From an uncultured Dialister sp. (GTDB lineage Bacteria; Bacillota; Negativicutes; Veillonellales; Dialisteraceae): a stretch of DNA of 64,000 nucleotides. The stretch spans positions 7,631 to 71,630 of the forward strand of contig CAKPUX010000003.1 in the NCBI GenBank assembly GCA_934193095.1, written 5' to 3'. The notes below the pieces were generated by a model. It was not told where the DNA came from. It did no database searches and saw only the letters and a list, made by a program, of their open reading frames with translations. The position numbers and the translations under genes were made by a program. Below are positions 10,120 through 20,300 of this stretch, piece after piece (positions within the stretch are counted from its first letter, which is position 1; each line of letters starts with the position of its first letter).

Positions 10120-11112
10120 ATGAATATTCTTGTCACCGGTGGTGCCGGCTATATCGGTTCTCACACGGTCCGCGCACTGGCAGCTGCCGAAGGACTGACG
10201 CCAGTGGTTTTCGATAATCTCTCCACAGGGCATGCAGAGTCCGTGCCTGAAGGTGTGACACTCGTCAAAGGTGACATTCACGGCATTGATTTCGTCGCTA
10301 AAACCCTCGAAACATATAAAATCGACGGTGTCATCCATTTCGCAGCCTATTCACTTGTCGGAGAATCCATGGTGGATCCTGCCATGTATTATACAAATAA
10401 CGTCGAAGGGACGCTCCACCTGCTTCTTGGCATGCAGAAAGCAGGCGTCTCCAAGATCGTATTCTCTTCCACGGCCGCGGTATACGGCGAACCCGAAAAA
10501 ACGCCGATTGAAGAAGATTTCCCACATAATCCGACCAATGTCTATGGACGCACAAAGCTCGTCATAGAGCATATGATGCGCGATTTTACGAATGCCTACG
10601 GTCTCTCTTATGTGGCTCTGCGCTACTTCAATGCTGCCGGTGCTGCGCTGGACGGCACGATCGGGGAGGATCACAATCCGGAGTCTCACCTGATCCCTCT
10701 CATTCTGAAAACCGCACAGGGGGTGCGCGACCACATCGCAATCTACGGCACGGACTACCCGACGCCAGACGGAACTTGCATTCGTGACTATATCCATGTC
10801 GTGGATCTTGCGGATGCACACATACTTGCCATGCAGTACCTCTTACGGGGCGGCGAAAGCACCTATTTCAATCTTGGCAGTGAAAACGGCTTCTCTGTCC
10901 GCGATATCATCGACACTGCCAAAGAAGTGACAGGCATCGATTTCAAAGTGACAGAAGAAGCGCGCCGCAGCGGCGATCCCGCTGTACTTATCGCCTCTTC
11001 CAGAAAGTGTAAAGCTGTCCTCGGCTGGCATCCCTCCCATTCTGATACAAGGGAAATCATTGCTTCTGCCTGGAAATGGCATAAATCGCATCCCTATGGA
11101 TATAAAAAGTAG
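10120..11112 (+). CDS. galE: UDP-glucose 4-epimerase
   Basis: It interconverts UDP-glucose and UDP-galactose with bound NAD. The 330-residue product has the Rossmann motif GGAGYIGSHT at the N-terminus, the SSTAAVYG serine segment and the catalytic YGRTK pair (YxxxK) near residue 147, and the sugar-binding RYFNAAGA segment. Length is standard. AATAAGGAGG precedes the ATG. galU follows after 65 bp on the same strand, so the pair likely supplies nucleotide sugars for surface polysaccharide or LPS. Confidence 0.96.
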   Translation: MNILVTGGAGYIGSHTVRALAAAEGLTPVVFDNLSTGHAESVPEGVTLVKGDIHGIDFVAKTLETYKIDGVIHFAAYSLVGESMVDPAMYYTNNVEGTLHLLLGMQKAGVSKIVFSSTAAVYGEPEKTPIEEDFPHNPTNVYGRTKLVIEHMMRDFTNAYGLSYVALRYFNAAGAALDGTIGEDHNPESHLIPLILKTAQGVRDHIAIYGTDYPTPDGTCIRDYIHVVDLADAHILAMQYLLRGGESTYFNLGSENGFSVRDIIDTAKEVTGIDFKVTEEARRSGDPAVLIASSRKCKAVLGWHPSHSDTREIIASAWKWHKSHPYGYKK

Positions 11113-11177
11113 GAAATGATCCCCTTTTTATTCTTCTACGCACCTCAACTATAAAATTCATAAGAAGGAGAGTTATC

Positions 11178-12059
11178 ATGCAGAAAATCAGAAAAGCCGT
11201 CATTCCGGCCGCCGGCTTTGGCACCCGTTTCCTGCCGGAAACAAAAGCCATGCCGAAGGAAATGCTGCCTATCGTCGACAAACCGACCATCCAGTATATC
11301 GTCGAAGAGATCAAAGCAAGCGGCATTGAGCAGATCCTGATCATTTCCGGTCACGCCAAGAGGGCTATCGAAGACCACTTCGACTCCTCCCCTGAACTCG
11401 AAGAGCATCTTTATGAATCCGGCAAAATGGATCTTCTGAAAGAAGTCCGCAAGGTCGCTTCTGTCAAGATCCACTACACCCGTCAGCCATATATGAGAGG
11501 CCTCGGCGACGCCATACTCTGCGCGAAGGATTTCATCGATGATGAACCATTCGGCGTCATTCTTGGCGATGATGTCGTGTACAATGGCAATGACACTCCG
11601 GCGCTGAAACAGCTGATGGACCAGTACCAAAAGACCGGCGCCACCATCATCGGCTGCCAGATCGTCCCCAAAAGCGCGGTTTCCTCTTACGGCATCGTAA
11701 ACGGCGTCCCAACGGAAGATCCGAATCTGGTTCACGTCAAGGATATGATCGAGAAGCCGTCGATAGAGGAAGCGCCGAGTCAGTTTGCAGCCCTTGGCCG
11801 TTACGTCATCACACCGGATATTTTTGCCATTCTGGAGCAGACGAAGCCCGGAAAGGGCGGAGAGATCCAGCTCACCGACGCCCTCCGCGTCATGGCACAT
11901 GATGGTCATGTCTATGCCTACAATTTCACCGGTAAGCGTTATGATACGGGAAATAAGCTCGGTTACCTCAAGGCGACTGTTGAATTCGCTCTTCGCAGGG
12001 AAGACCTCGGAGAAGATTTCAAGAACTATTTAAAAACACTGGTCGCAAACATGGACTAG
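11178..12059 (+). CDS. galU: UTP-glucose-1-phosphate uridylyltransferase
   Basis: It makes UDP-glucose from UTP and glucose-1-phosphate. The 293-residue product has the nucleotidyltransferase signature AGFGTRFLPETKAMPKEMLP near the N-terminus, VILGDDVVY as the metal-binding segment, and GKGGEIQLTDAL near residue 240. AAGAAGGAG stands before the ATG. It follows galE and is followed by a strong inverted repeat. Confidence 0.96.
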   Translation: MQKIRKAVIPAAGFGTRFLPETKAMPKEMLPIVDKPTIQYIVEEIKASGIEQILIISGHAKRAIEDHFDSSPELEEHLYESGKMDLLKEVRKVASVKIHYTRQPYMRGLGDAILCAKDFIDDEPFGVILGDDVVYNGNDTPALKQLMDQYQKTGATIIGCQIVPKSAVSSYGIVNGVPTEDPNLVHVKDMIEKPSIEEAPSQFAALGRYVITPDIFAILEQTKPGKGGEIQLTDALRVMAHDGHVYAYNFTGKRYDTGNKLGYLKATVEFALRREDLGEDFKNYLKTLVANMD

Positions 12060-12103
12060 GAACGCATCGATTCGATCGTTGTCTCCCTCCTTTTCTCTCC
12101 ATA

Positions 12104-12163
12104 CACCCCAAAAGGAGCTGTGAAGAAATGAATCCTCATTTCTCAACAGCTCCTTTTGGGGTG
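12104..12163 (+). terminator. Long perfect inverted repeat after galU
   Basis: An 18-bp perfect arm (CACCCCAAAAGGAGCTGT and its complement) encloses a second pairing of GAAATGA with TCATTTC. There is no clear T-run after it, so it may act as a terminator or as an RNA-stabilising hairpin. Confidence 0.65.
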
Positions 12164-12851
12164 GGAAACAGGAGTCACCGGGGATCGAGGATACATCCTC
12201 TTTGATTTGGTCCCATGCTTTCAGCGAAAGTGCCCCAGCGGAGGGGAGAAAGGACGGCGCTTCAGGCAGAACGCCCTCACGCAGTGGGTGGGAAAATCCG
12301 TGATATCATGGATGTGAGAGAGACGCTGATTTCTAAAAAATAAACAATCGCGCCCATAATCCTTATTTTGCGCCATTGACATGGCTTGCCAACGATTCGA
12401 TGGCATTGCCGCCCATGGATTAGAAATAGTATATAAACATTCTTGCAGAATCTGTCTCTGCGATGGAATCCGTGTTTCCCAAATCCGCATTTCTAAAAAA
12501 GAGGGTCACTTTTCCCCTGCCTTCTCGATGCTATGTATAGAAGCAGGAGAGAGCTTCCCGGAGATATCTACTGGCCGGATTTCCTTCATCCTAGGCAGAG
12601 GGAAGAAAGGACAGCGGATATCATGCGGCTCTCGAACGCTTCTCCCTTCGACGGTTCTGCCCGGGAGGAATCGGGGAAGGTGTGGAAGACCAGTAAGACC
12701 ATAAAAGGACAGGATGAAAATCCGAAGCCGAATAAAGTGGATCGCATTGACGACAAGATCAGGCTCGCCTCTAAGTGAGTAGAAGTCCTGGCTACGGCCA
12801 GGCCGCCCTCGAAAGCTCTACGTCTCCCAGCCTGGCGCCCGATTCATTGGA
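12164..12851. other. Gene-poor stretch after galU
   Basis: Short open frames on both strands here lack binding sites and family features. Two pieces resemble the short palindromic element found elsewhere in the window: TCTGCGATGGAATCCGTGTTTCC near 12456 and ACGCTGATTTCT near 12323. I see no tRNA, no rRNA and no complete insertion sequence. Confidence 0.5.
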
Positions 12852-13067
12852 TCAGACCATTCGATAGGATAAGCCTCCTGTCTTTTTTGCGTGGGGGAAA
12901 TATGTCTCGAAAAGCGTGTTTTTGAAAACTTGTCCAGTCCTTTTTATGATTTCATCCATACATCTGTCAAACGTGAAAACCGGATCTGTGATATCCAGAC
13001 ACTCAGAAAAAAATGCTGGTAAAATTCCCTGCTTGGGATTATCATAATACACAGCTAGTTTTTTCAT
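12852..13067 (-). pseudogene. Possible transposase N-terminal remnant
   Basis: A 71-residue frame starting MKKLAVYYDNPKQGILPAFF and containing DITDPVFTFDRCMDEI. The wording resembles the opening of DDE transposases with an N-terminal DUF772-like region, but this is from memory. The frame ends where such proteins would continue for several hundred residues, and no downstream catalytic part or terminal inverted repeats were found. No good ribosome binding site is present. It could instead be a small unknown gene. Confidence 0.4.
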
Positions 13068-13083
13068 TACACTTAAACTCTAA

Positions 13084-13130
13084 CACAAAAAGGACTTTCG
13101 ATTCGCAAAAATCGAAAGTCCTTTTTTGTG
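13084..13130. terminator. Bidirectional terminator hairpin downstream of chlD
   Basis: CACAAAAAGGACTTTCGATT pairs with AATCGAAAGTCCTTTTTTGTG across a six-base loop. It lies about 100 bp after the chlD stop and also reads as a terminator on the plus strand. Confidence 0.8.
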
Positions 13131-13226
13131 TTCATGGAGCTATTATTTCACAGCCCCTTTTTTGATGCTTCATCAAAGAAAAGACGCCTATCATTGGATA
13201 TAGCACATGCCACGTCTTCTCTTCAT

Positions 13227-15140
13227 TTACATACAGCGCCAAATATGGAGAAGCTGGTCTTCTGTCATTTTATCGACCTGGAAATAGGATGCTCCCATAG
13301 CTTTTGCGATCTTTTTCGCAAGACCGAGACGGATAAAGCCAGCTTCCGTATCGATGACGGCCACAGGAAGATGGCGGCGTCCTATGCGTTTCGCTTCATC
13401 CATGGCATCGGTCACGGGATCGGTCCCTTCATTGAGCGGGCTGGTCGCACGACCATCGGTGATGAGAATGACGACGGGATCCTGCGCCGGATCCTGTCGA
13501 TAGAGCATATCGAGTACATCCTCCGCTTTGAGAAGACCTTTGGCAAGCGGCGTCTTACCGCCGGTCGGCATAGAGGCAAGTTTCTTCTGTGCGAAATCCA
13601 CGCTTCTTGTGACAGGGAGAAGGACCTCAGCCTGTTTCTTACGGAAGGCGATCATGCCGACGCGATCACGTTTCTGATACGCATCGAGAAGGATCTTGAA
13701 GATGACACCTTTGACAGTTTTCATACGTTCCCGCGCACCCATGGAACCAGAGGCATCGACAACGAAAAGGAAAATATTCCCCGTACGTTTTTCACGCACT
13801 TTGCTGCGAAGGTCATCTTTTCTGATGACGACAGCACATCCATTCGACGGACGGGCCTTCTGATACGGGGCCGCCGCACGCAGCGTGGCATCGAAAGCAA
13901 TGTCGCTTGTCTTTGCTTTTGGGATTTCCGCACGTACATAACGCCCCTGCATCAGGTCAGTCATGGTAAGACTTCGCTTACCGCTCCCTTTCTTTGGCTT
14001 TCTGTCCTTGGCAGGCTCGATCCACATCGGAGGCAGATTGACATGGAGATTTGCCGCATCGACACGTTCACGGGAAGCCCCCTTCGGATTCGACATCTGA
14101 GCATTGGTATCATTTTGATCCTCATTGCCCTTGCTGTCTTCCGTATCCGTCTGCTCAGGCTGCGGCTGCTCCGGTCTTGTAAAATCTTGTTCACTTTGTG
14201 AAGTGTCCTGTGGCTGATGCTTCGGCGATTCCTCGTTATCCGGCGGCTGAGGCGGCGGGTTTTCTGTATCCTCTCGCCTGCTTTCCTCTTCTTCCGCTTT
14301 TCTCATGCGGTGAGGCAGTATAAATACAGCCGCCTTTTCAAGATCTTTCGGAAGGACATATTTTCTGCCAGCCAATGCCGCTTCGGCTCTGGCAGCTTCG
14401 ATGAGATAAATATCAGCACGATGACCCGCTACATGCGCCTTCAGTGTATAGACGGCAGCCAGCTGGATCATGGCCGGGGACACTTCGACCTCTTTAAGTC
14501 TCTCTCTGGCTTTTGCGATCTGATCTTTCAGCGCTTCTGTTTCCTGCTCCCATTTCTTACGGAAGGCAAGTCCATCTTTTTCGAAATCCAGTACACGTCG
14601 AATGATTTCGATCCTGGTCTTATCATCTGTCGCAGGCTCTACCTGCGCAAAGAGCCCGAAACGGTCGAGCGAAGAGGAAGAGAGCGTACCACTTTCTGGA
14701 TTCAGGACAGAAAGTACCGTAAATCGGGACTCTCTCTGCTCGGAGAGACCGTCACGCTCAAGTCGGTAGCCGCCTGCCTCGCGAATATTCAGAATGGCAG
14801 AAAGCAGGTCGTCGCGCAGCAGATTCGCATCATCAATGTAGAGCAGTCCGTCATTGGCTTCATCGATAAGACCAGGCAGGAGCTTTTTGTGTCCGCTCCG
14901 AATGGCCTCTTCGGCATCGATAGCCCCGAAGAGCCGGTCTTCTGTGATGCTGATCGGCACCTCTACCCACGGGGCGTCCAGAAGCTCTCTGGCGCTTCGG
15001 ACGAGTGTGGATTTCCCTGTTCCCTTTTCGCCAGACAGGAGAAGTCCTCCGGCATGCGGGTTTATCAGGGTGAGGAGGATCGCTTCCTTCGCATTTTCTG
15101 CACCACAGATGGCAGCGAAAGGAAATCCGTTACGCTTCAT
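13227..15140 (-). CDS. chlD: Magnesium-chelatase subunit D-like protein (AAA plus VWA)
   Basis: In AAA chelatases the D subunit bridges the ATPase ring and the large chelating subunit. The 637-residue product has an N-terminal AAA domain with Walker [10 protein letters not shown] and a weak Walker B ([10 protein letters not shown]), then an acidic, Pro/Gln-rich linker (about 285-350), then a VWA domain with the MIDAS motif DASGSMG near 465 and ITDGRATS near 570. Its ATG overlaps the chlI end by 11 bases, implying translational coupling. With cobN in the same operon the expected job is cobalt insertion into the corrin ring, ChlI/ChlD standing in for CobS/CobT. The metal is inferred. Confidence 0.9.
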   Translation of the reverse strand: MKRNGFPFAAICGAENAKEAILLTLINPHAGGLLLSGEKGTGKSTLVRSARELLDAPWVEVPISITEDRLFGAIDAEEAIRSGHKKLLPGLIDEANDGLLYIDDANLLRDDLLSAILNIREAGGYRLERDGLSEQRESRFTVLSVLNPESGTLSSSSLDRFGLFAQVEPATDDKTRIEIIRRVLDFEKDGLAFRKKWEQETEALKDQIAKARERLKEVEVSPAMIQLAAVYTLKAHVAGHRADIYLIEAARAEAALAGRKYVLPKDLEKAAVFILPHRMRKAEEEESRREDTENPPPQPPDNEESPKHQPQDTSQSEQDFTRPEQPQPEQTDTEDSKGNEDQNDTNAQMSNPKGASRERVDAANLHVNLPPMWIEPAKDRKPKKGSGKRSLTMTDLMQGRYVRAEIPKAKTSDIAFDATLRAAAPYQKARPSNGCAVVIRKDDLRSKVREKRTGNIFLFVVDASGSMGARERMKTVKGVIFKILLDAYQKRDRVGMIAFRKKQAEVLLPVTRSVDFAQKKLASMPTGGKTPLAKGLLKAEDVLDMLYRQDPAQDPVVILITDGRATSPLNEGTDPVTDAMDEAKRIGRRHLPVAVIDTEAGFIRLGLAKKIAKAMGASYFQVDKMTEDQLLHIWRCM

Positions 15141-16158
15141 TGTCGATGACCTTATCCACTTCGGACCAGTCCAGAGTCTGTTCTTCGAAAGGACGGCGTC
15201 TCATACGGTGCGGGAGTGCCAGACGGGAAGCCTCACGAATGTCTTCCTTCGTGACCTCGGTGTGCCCTTCTACTGCCGCGATGGTTTCTGCCGTCTTGAT
15301 CAGCGTAATGTCTGCACGATGGCCATCGACACCGAGCGTGATAGAGATCTTGGCAGCCAGTAGCAGAATGTCATTCGAGACCGTGACCTGCGGGAGCAGC
15401 TTCATCGCACGCTCGATGCGGCGGACTTCTTTCTCCTGCTCATCCTTCCATGCATCGAGGAACGGCTGCGGATCCGCTTCATAAGCCAGACGACGTTTGA
15501 TGATTTCTGCTCTCTTTTCCGGATCCTGTTCGCCAACGACCTTGACAGAAAGAGCGAAACGGTCAAGAAGCTGCGGACGGATGTCCCCTTCTTCCGGATT
15601 CATCGTGCCGACCAGGGAGAAGCGTGCCGGATGAGAGTAGGAAATTCCTTCACGCTCTACGGTATTGATCCCCATAGCGGCCGAGTCAAGAAGTACATCG
15701 ACAACATGGTCATCCAGCAGATTGATCTCATCGACATAGAGAATGTTGCGGTTCGCATCTGCGAGAATGCCTGTTTCAAAGGAACGCTTGCCTTCACGGA
15801 TAGCGGCTTCGATATCCAGTGTCCCGACGACACGGTCTTCCGTCGCACTGACTGGAAGCTCGACCACTTTCATCGGCAGCATTTCTACTTCCGGTTCTGC
15901 ATGGTCGTATTTTTCATGGCATTCATCACACCAGTTTGCCTTGTCATCCGGATCATCATGGAAACGGCATCCCTTGATGCAGCGGCGCGGCGGAAGAAGG
16001 TCAGCAAGAGCGCGCACAGCGGTCGACTTTGCCGTCCCTTTCTCGCCCTGAATCAGTACACCGCCCAGTTTTGGATTGACGACATTCAGCACAAGTGCTC
16101 TTTTCATCGTATCCTGCCCGATGATGGCTGTGAATGGAAATGTCCCCTGTCTTTTCAT
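15130..16158 (-). CDS. chlI: Magnesium-chelatase subunit I-like ATPase
   Basis: The AAA ATPase that powers metal insertion. The 342-residue product has Walker [10 protein letters not shown] near residue 38, Walker [11 protein letters not shown], sensor-1 [11 protein letters not shown], and the arginine-finger region. A four-cysteine insertion (C, C, then CDEC, about residues 59-80) is seen in many ChlI/BchI proteins and may bind metal. AAGGAGG precedes the ATG. It follows the radical SAM gene by about 90 bp and overlaps chlD. Confidence 0.92.
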   Translation of the reverse strand: MKRQGTFPFTAIIGQDTMKRALVLNVVNPKLGGVLIQGEKGTAKSTAVRALADLLPPRRCIKGCRFHDDPDDKANWCDECHEKYDHAEPEVEMLPMKVVELPVSATEDRVVGTLDIEAAIREGKRSFETGILADANRNILYVDEINLLDDHVVDVLLDSAAMGINTVEREGISYSHPARFSLVGTMNPEEGDIRPQLLDRFALSVKVVGEQDPEKRAEIIKRRLAYEADPQPFLDAWKDEQEKEVRRIERAMKLLPQVTVSNDILLLAAKISITLGVDGHRADITLIKTAETIAAVEGHTEVTKEDIREASRLALPHRMRRRPFEEQTLDWSEVDKVIDNEA

Positions 16159-16225
16159 TGATATATCCTCCTTGAAATCAATCGGTTCTATCGATATGAA
16201 AAATAAAAATGTAATCAGTTGTAAG

Positions 16226-16260
16226 TAAACACGGATGCTTTGCTCGAATCAGCGTTTCCT
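16226..16260. repeat. Short palindromic element, copy at the radical SAM stop
   Basis: AAACACGGAT, an 11-base loop region and ATCAGCGTTTCC match the element at 38571. On the minus strand it supplies the last codons (Arg-Lys-Arg) and TGA stop of the radical SAM gene. Confidence 0.6.
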
Positions 16261-17301
16261 CACATATCTTTTTATAAAAAACTGTTTCATCGCACATTCT
16301 GCTTCAGACTTTTTCACCTGACCGTCTGCGCGAAGCCAGCGGGAGAAGCAGCCACCGCCGCATAGAGGGAAGTAGGAGCAGTCGCGGCACTCCGCCATGG
16401 ACTGCTCGACAAAAGCGGCGACGGCTTTCACTCTTTCAGGATCACGCCCTTCGTGGACATTGCCCAGAAGATAGCGCTCTCTTCCCATCAGCGAGGAGCA
16501 GGCATAGATATTTCCATGCACATCGACGAAAGCCGCTTCACCGTGCATGGCATAGCACTGAGGGAAATCGTAATCTTTGGTTTTTTCGAGACGAGCAGCT
16601 CGATCCTCCTGCGTGAAGTGGATATGCCGTCCCGTCATCTGTTCCAAAAGGTCCATGCGCGCCGCCGTCTTTTCGAGCGCTTTTGTCATCGCCTCTGCGG
16701 AAGGCGCATGAAGAGCAGCCCCGCGCCCCTGCTCACGCAAGATGTCGAAGCCGACCTGGTGAACATTTCCATAGAAATGCGCCATGTCGGCAATACCGGG
16801 GAGATCATCTGTCATATCCTCTGTCACGACGCAGGTGATGCCCGTCCCGATGCCGGCAGACGCCAGATTCTTAAAGCCTTCTGACGCAGCCTGAAAGGAC
16901 GAGCCGCCGTCTTTTCTCCGGCGCGTGCGGTCCATGAGATCCTTGCGTCCGTCGCAGGAAATACCGATCCCCACTCCATGCCGGTAGAGCCATGTACCTA
17001 TATCCTTGGTGAGGAGTGAACCATTCGTCTGTATCTGCATCTGCGCATCATAGTGATTTCTCTCGGCGATTTCTACCAGTTTCCGAATGAGAGGAAATCG
17101 AAGCAGCGGCTCCCCGCCGGAAAACTGCAGGAGAAAACGATTCCCGCCTCTTCCGGCAAGATGCAGTGCCGCAATGGCCGTCTCCTCCTTCATATCCACC
17201 TGATCCGCATCTGCCGCATAACAATACCGGCAGGCAAAGTTGCATCGACCCGTCAGCGTGAGGACGAGCATACGGATCGGCGCAAGGTCAGTCGTCATCA
17301 T
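16249..17301 (-). CDS. Radical SAM/SPASM protein in the cobN operon
   Basis: The 350-residue product has the radical SAM cluster motif CNFACRYC (CxxxCxxC) near residue 20, the SAM-binding GGEP in QFSGGEPLLR, and a C-terminal SPASM-type set of cysteines (CYAMHG, CSSLMG, CRDCSYFPLCGGGC) for auxiliary iron-sulfur clusters. Such proteins usually modify peptides or proteins, for example anaerobic sulfatase maturases and ranthipeptide enzymes. Here no peptide precursor or sulfatase is beside it: it overlaps the cobN end by 14 bases and precedes chlI. Its substrate is unknown; a role in maturing or assisting the chelatase is only a guess from position. Confidence 0.88.
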   Translation of the reverse strand: MMTTDLAPIRMLVLTLTGRCNFACRYCYAADADQVDMKEETAIAALHLAGRGGNRFLLQFSGGEPLLRFPLIRKLVEIAERNHYDAQMQIQTNGSLLTKDIGTWLYRHGVGIGISCDGRKDLMDRTRRRKDGGSSFQAASEGFKNLASAGIGTGITCVVTEDMTDDLPGIADMAHFYGNVHQVGFDILREQGRGAALHAPSAEAMTKALEKTAARMDLLEQMTGRHIHFTQEDRAARLEKTKDYDFPQCYAMHGEAAFVDVHGNIYACSSLMGRERYLLGNVHEGRDPERVKAVAAFVEQSMAECRDCSYFPLCGGGCFSRWLRADGQVKKSEAECAMKQFFIKRYVRKR

Positions 17302-20300
17302 CTTCGAGTTCCCCTTCGACAGAGAGGTAAAGCTCCTGCAGCTCCTCTTTCATCTCATCGCTCGCATGCCACATGTCACGCTGGTTCGCCTCAAGAAGCG
17401 TCTCTGCCATGCTCTGGAGCGCCCATGGATTGACCTTCTTCATCCATTTTTGCATCGCCGGATCCAAAGCATATTTCTGGGCATACTGTTCATACATCCA
17501 GTCATCCATGACACCGCTTGTCGCATCCCACTGGAAGGAAATCGAAAGACGGTTTGCAAGATCGGTCGCCCCTTTGTAGCCGTGTTTCATGAGCCCTTCG
17601 ATGTACTTTGGATTCATAGATTCTGCGCGGAAAACGCGCTTCATCTCTTCCTGTACCGTCTTTACACCGACAGAAGACCGATTCGTACTGTCACCCACAT
17701 AGGAAACAGGCGCTTTCCCGCCGAGGCTCTTGACTGCCGCGATCATCCCGCCATGGAATGCATTGTAATCATCAGACGAGAGGATATTGCTCTCATGGTT
17801 TTCCTCATTCTTGACCGTAAGGTCGAGAGAAGCGAGGCGCTTCTGGAACAGCTCTGGATGGAAGACGCCGCGTTTGCCGCCGCCGAAGACGTGCCCGCCC
17901 CAGCGGACATACACATTCGCCAGATCCTCTTCCGTCTGCCAGTTCTTCGCATCAAGCACCGTATTGACACCTGCACCGTAGGTCCCTGGCGCGTCGCCAA
18001 AGATGCGGAAAGCTGCATTTCTCCATGCCTCATCTCCATCGACACCGGCATCCTCCATGGATCTGGCATCTTCTCTCACATGCTTACGGATGAAATTATC
18101 CTCTTCGGATTCATCCAGCGCGGCCACAAGAAGTACCGCCTGATCCATCAGTTCAGCGAGCTGCGGAAGGGTATCGCGAAAAAGGCCGGAGATACGTCCC
18201 ATCACGTCGATGCGCGGCCGTTTGAGTTCGGTAAGGGGTATCGCCTCGAGCCCTGTCACGCGCAGACTTCCCTTCTGCCAGACAGGACGGACCCCCAGAA
18301 GGTAAAGAAATTCGGCGATGTCCTGCCCCGAGGAGCGCATATTCGGCCCCGACCACAGTACCATCCCGATATTTTCCGGATACTTACCCTGGTCAGCGAT
18401 GAATTTCTCTATCATGCGATCGCCCAACTTCACGCCGAGCTGCCATCCTGTCGGAGATGGCATGGTACGGGGATCCGTACCATAGAAATTGCGCCCCGAT
18501 GGAAGGAGCGAAACGCCACCAGCATTCGGTGAGCCAGAAGGCCCCGGCTCCACATAGCGGCCTGCCAGTGCATCCATCGTATGCGTGAGCTCCTCCTTCG
18601 CTCCCTGAATACGCGGTACCATCTCCTCTTTCACAAACAGGAGGAGTTTCTTCAGCGTCGCCCTCCATGCATCACCGCCTTGAGCCTCCTGAAGCGCCAT
18701 AGCAGAAGTGATCGCTTCTGTCGTAAAGCTGCCGGAAGCCAGCGTTTCGATGACCGTCTTCGCTTCCTTTCGGATTTTATCCATCAGCTGACCGCCGGTG
18801 ATGCCTTGCGTTTCCACCATGTCTCCCGCATGCTGCTGGATATCATCTAATGTAACGCCGTATTTTTCTGCAAACAAATCATAAATAGAAGGCATATCTC
18901 CATTCGAAAGACGCAGCATCTGAAGAATGCCATCTACAAGAAGAGTGCCAGTCAGCGGCTGCCCCAGGATATGCAGTCCCACGTGGACTTCGCTGTCCTT
19001 CAGCTCTTCGATATAGTCATGAAGCGAAGCGACATAGTCCGCAAATGGCTTTTTTTCATGATAGGGAATCTCTTCATCCAGTTTGGCTTTCACTGCCAGT
19101 TTGCGAATAGGCTCCTCCATGGCAGAAACGTCGCTCCCATTTCCCTTGAGAGCAGCATACTCATCGATCGTTTTCTCAAGCTCGGCGATTTCATCATAGG
19201 CACCTGCATCGGCGACCGGCGCCGGCATGTAACTCACAAGGCAGGCAGAAGCACGCCTCTTGGCGATCATACCTTCGCCAGTGATCGTCATATGGTATGG
19301 ATAGATATTCGGGATGTCCCCGAGCGCAATGTCCGGATAGCTTTCTTCATCAAGTCCGACACCTTTCCCCGGAAGCCACTCAAGATTTCCATGCGTCCCC
19401 ATATGAATGACAGCATCCGCTTTCCACACGTGACGCAGCCAGTAGTAGAAAGCGAGATACTGATGCGTCGGCGGGATTTTCGGGTCGTGATACGCCTTCG
19501 AAGGATCCATCCCATACTGACGCGATGGCTGTACCGTAAGGAAAAGATGTCCGTCCATCGTACCAGGGACGAGAATATCGCCTTTTTCTGAAATCATGAC
19601 ATCGCCCGGTGCCTCTCCCCAGGTATCCTCCATGGACGCCTTCGCTTCTTTTCCCAGACGGCGGAAGAAATCCAGATACTCGCGGCAGGAAAGCTTCTGA
19701 CAGGACTCCGCCTGCTCTTCGGTCATCATGGAAATATCATTCGTCGCATGGGATGTCATGAGCCGGATGAAATCATCCGATGTTTCCGGGATGAAATCCA
19801 TCTGATAGCCCGCTTTCTTCATTTCCTTCATGAGACGGATGGTACTCTCCATCGTATCCAGACCGGAAGCACTCCCGATATTCGAATTCTTCGCCGGATA
19901 ATTATGGAAAATGATAGCAATTTTTTTATTTTCATTCTTCATCTGATGAAGGCTCGCCCATTTCCCTGCCTTTTTGACCATCTGCGTCACGCGCTCAGGA
20001 ATCGGCACATAGGAGACACTGCCATCGACATCTTTTTTTCGACCTGCAATCGGCAGACCGGTAATCGCGCCATCCAATTCAGGAAGCGCGACCGCGATAG
20101 ATGTTTCCACCGCATTCATGCCCTCCGGATTCTTGCGCCAGTCGGCCTCTGATGTGAGAAGCGTGTAGGCAGAAAGGATAGGCACGCCAAGCTTCTTCAA
20201 GACGGGAAGGCTCGTCTTTCCTGCGCCAAGCATAGAAAATTTCATCGTGGACACCAGCGCATCGATGACAGGCTGTCCGTCCTTCATGAAATAAGTTTCC

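Noticed and set aside
12381..12778. Two overlapping plus-strand frames of 107 and 81 codons
   Set aside because: No binding site, no family, and atypical composition; likely spurious.
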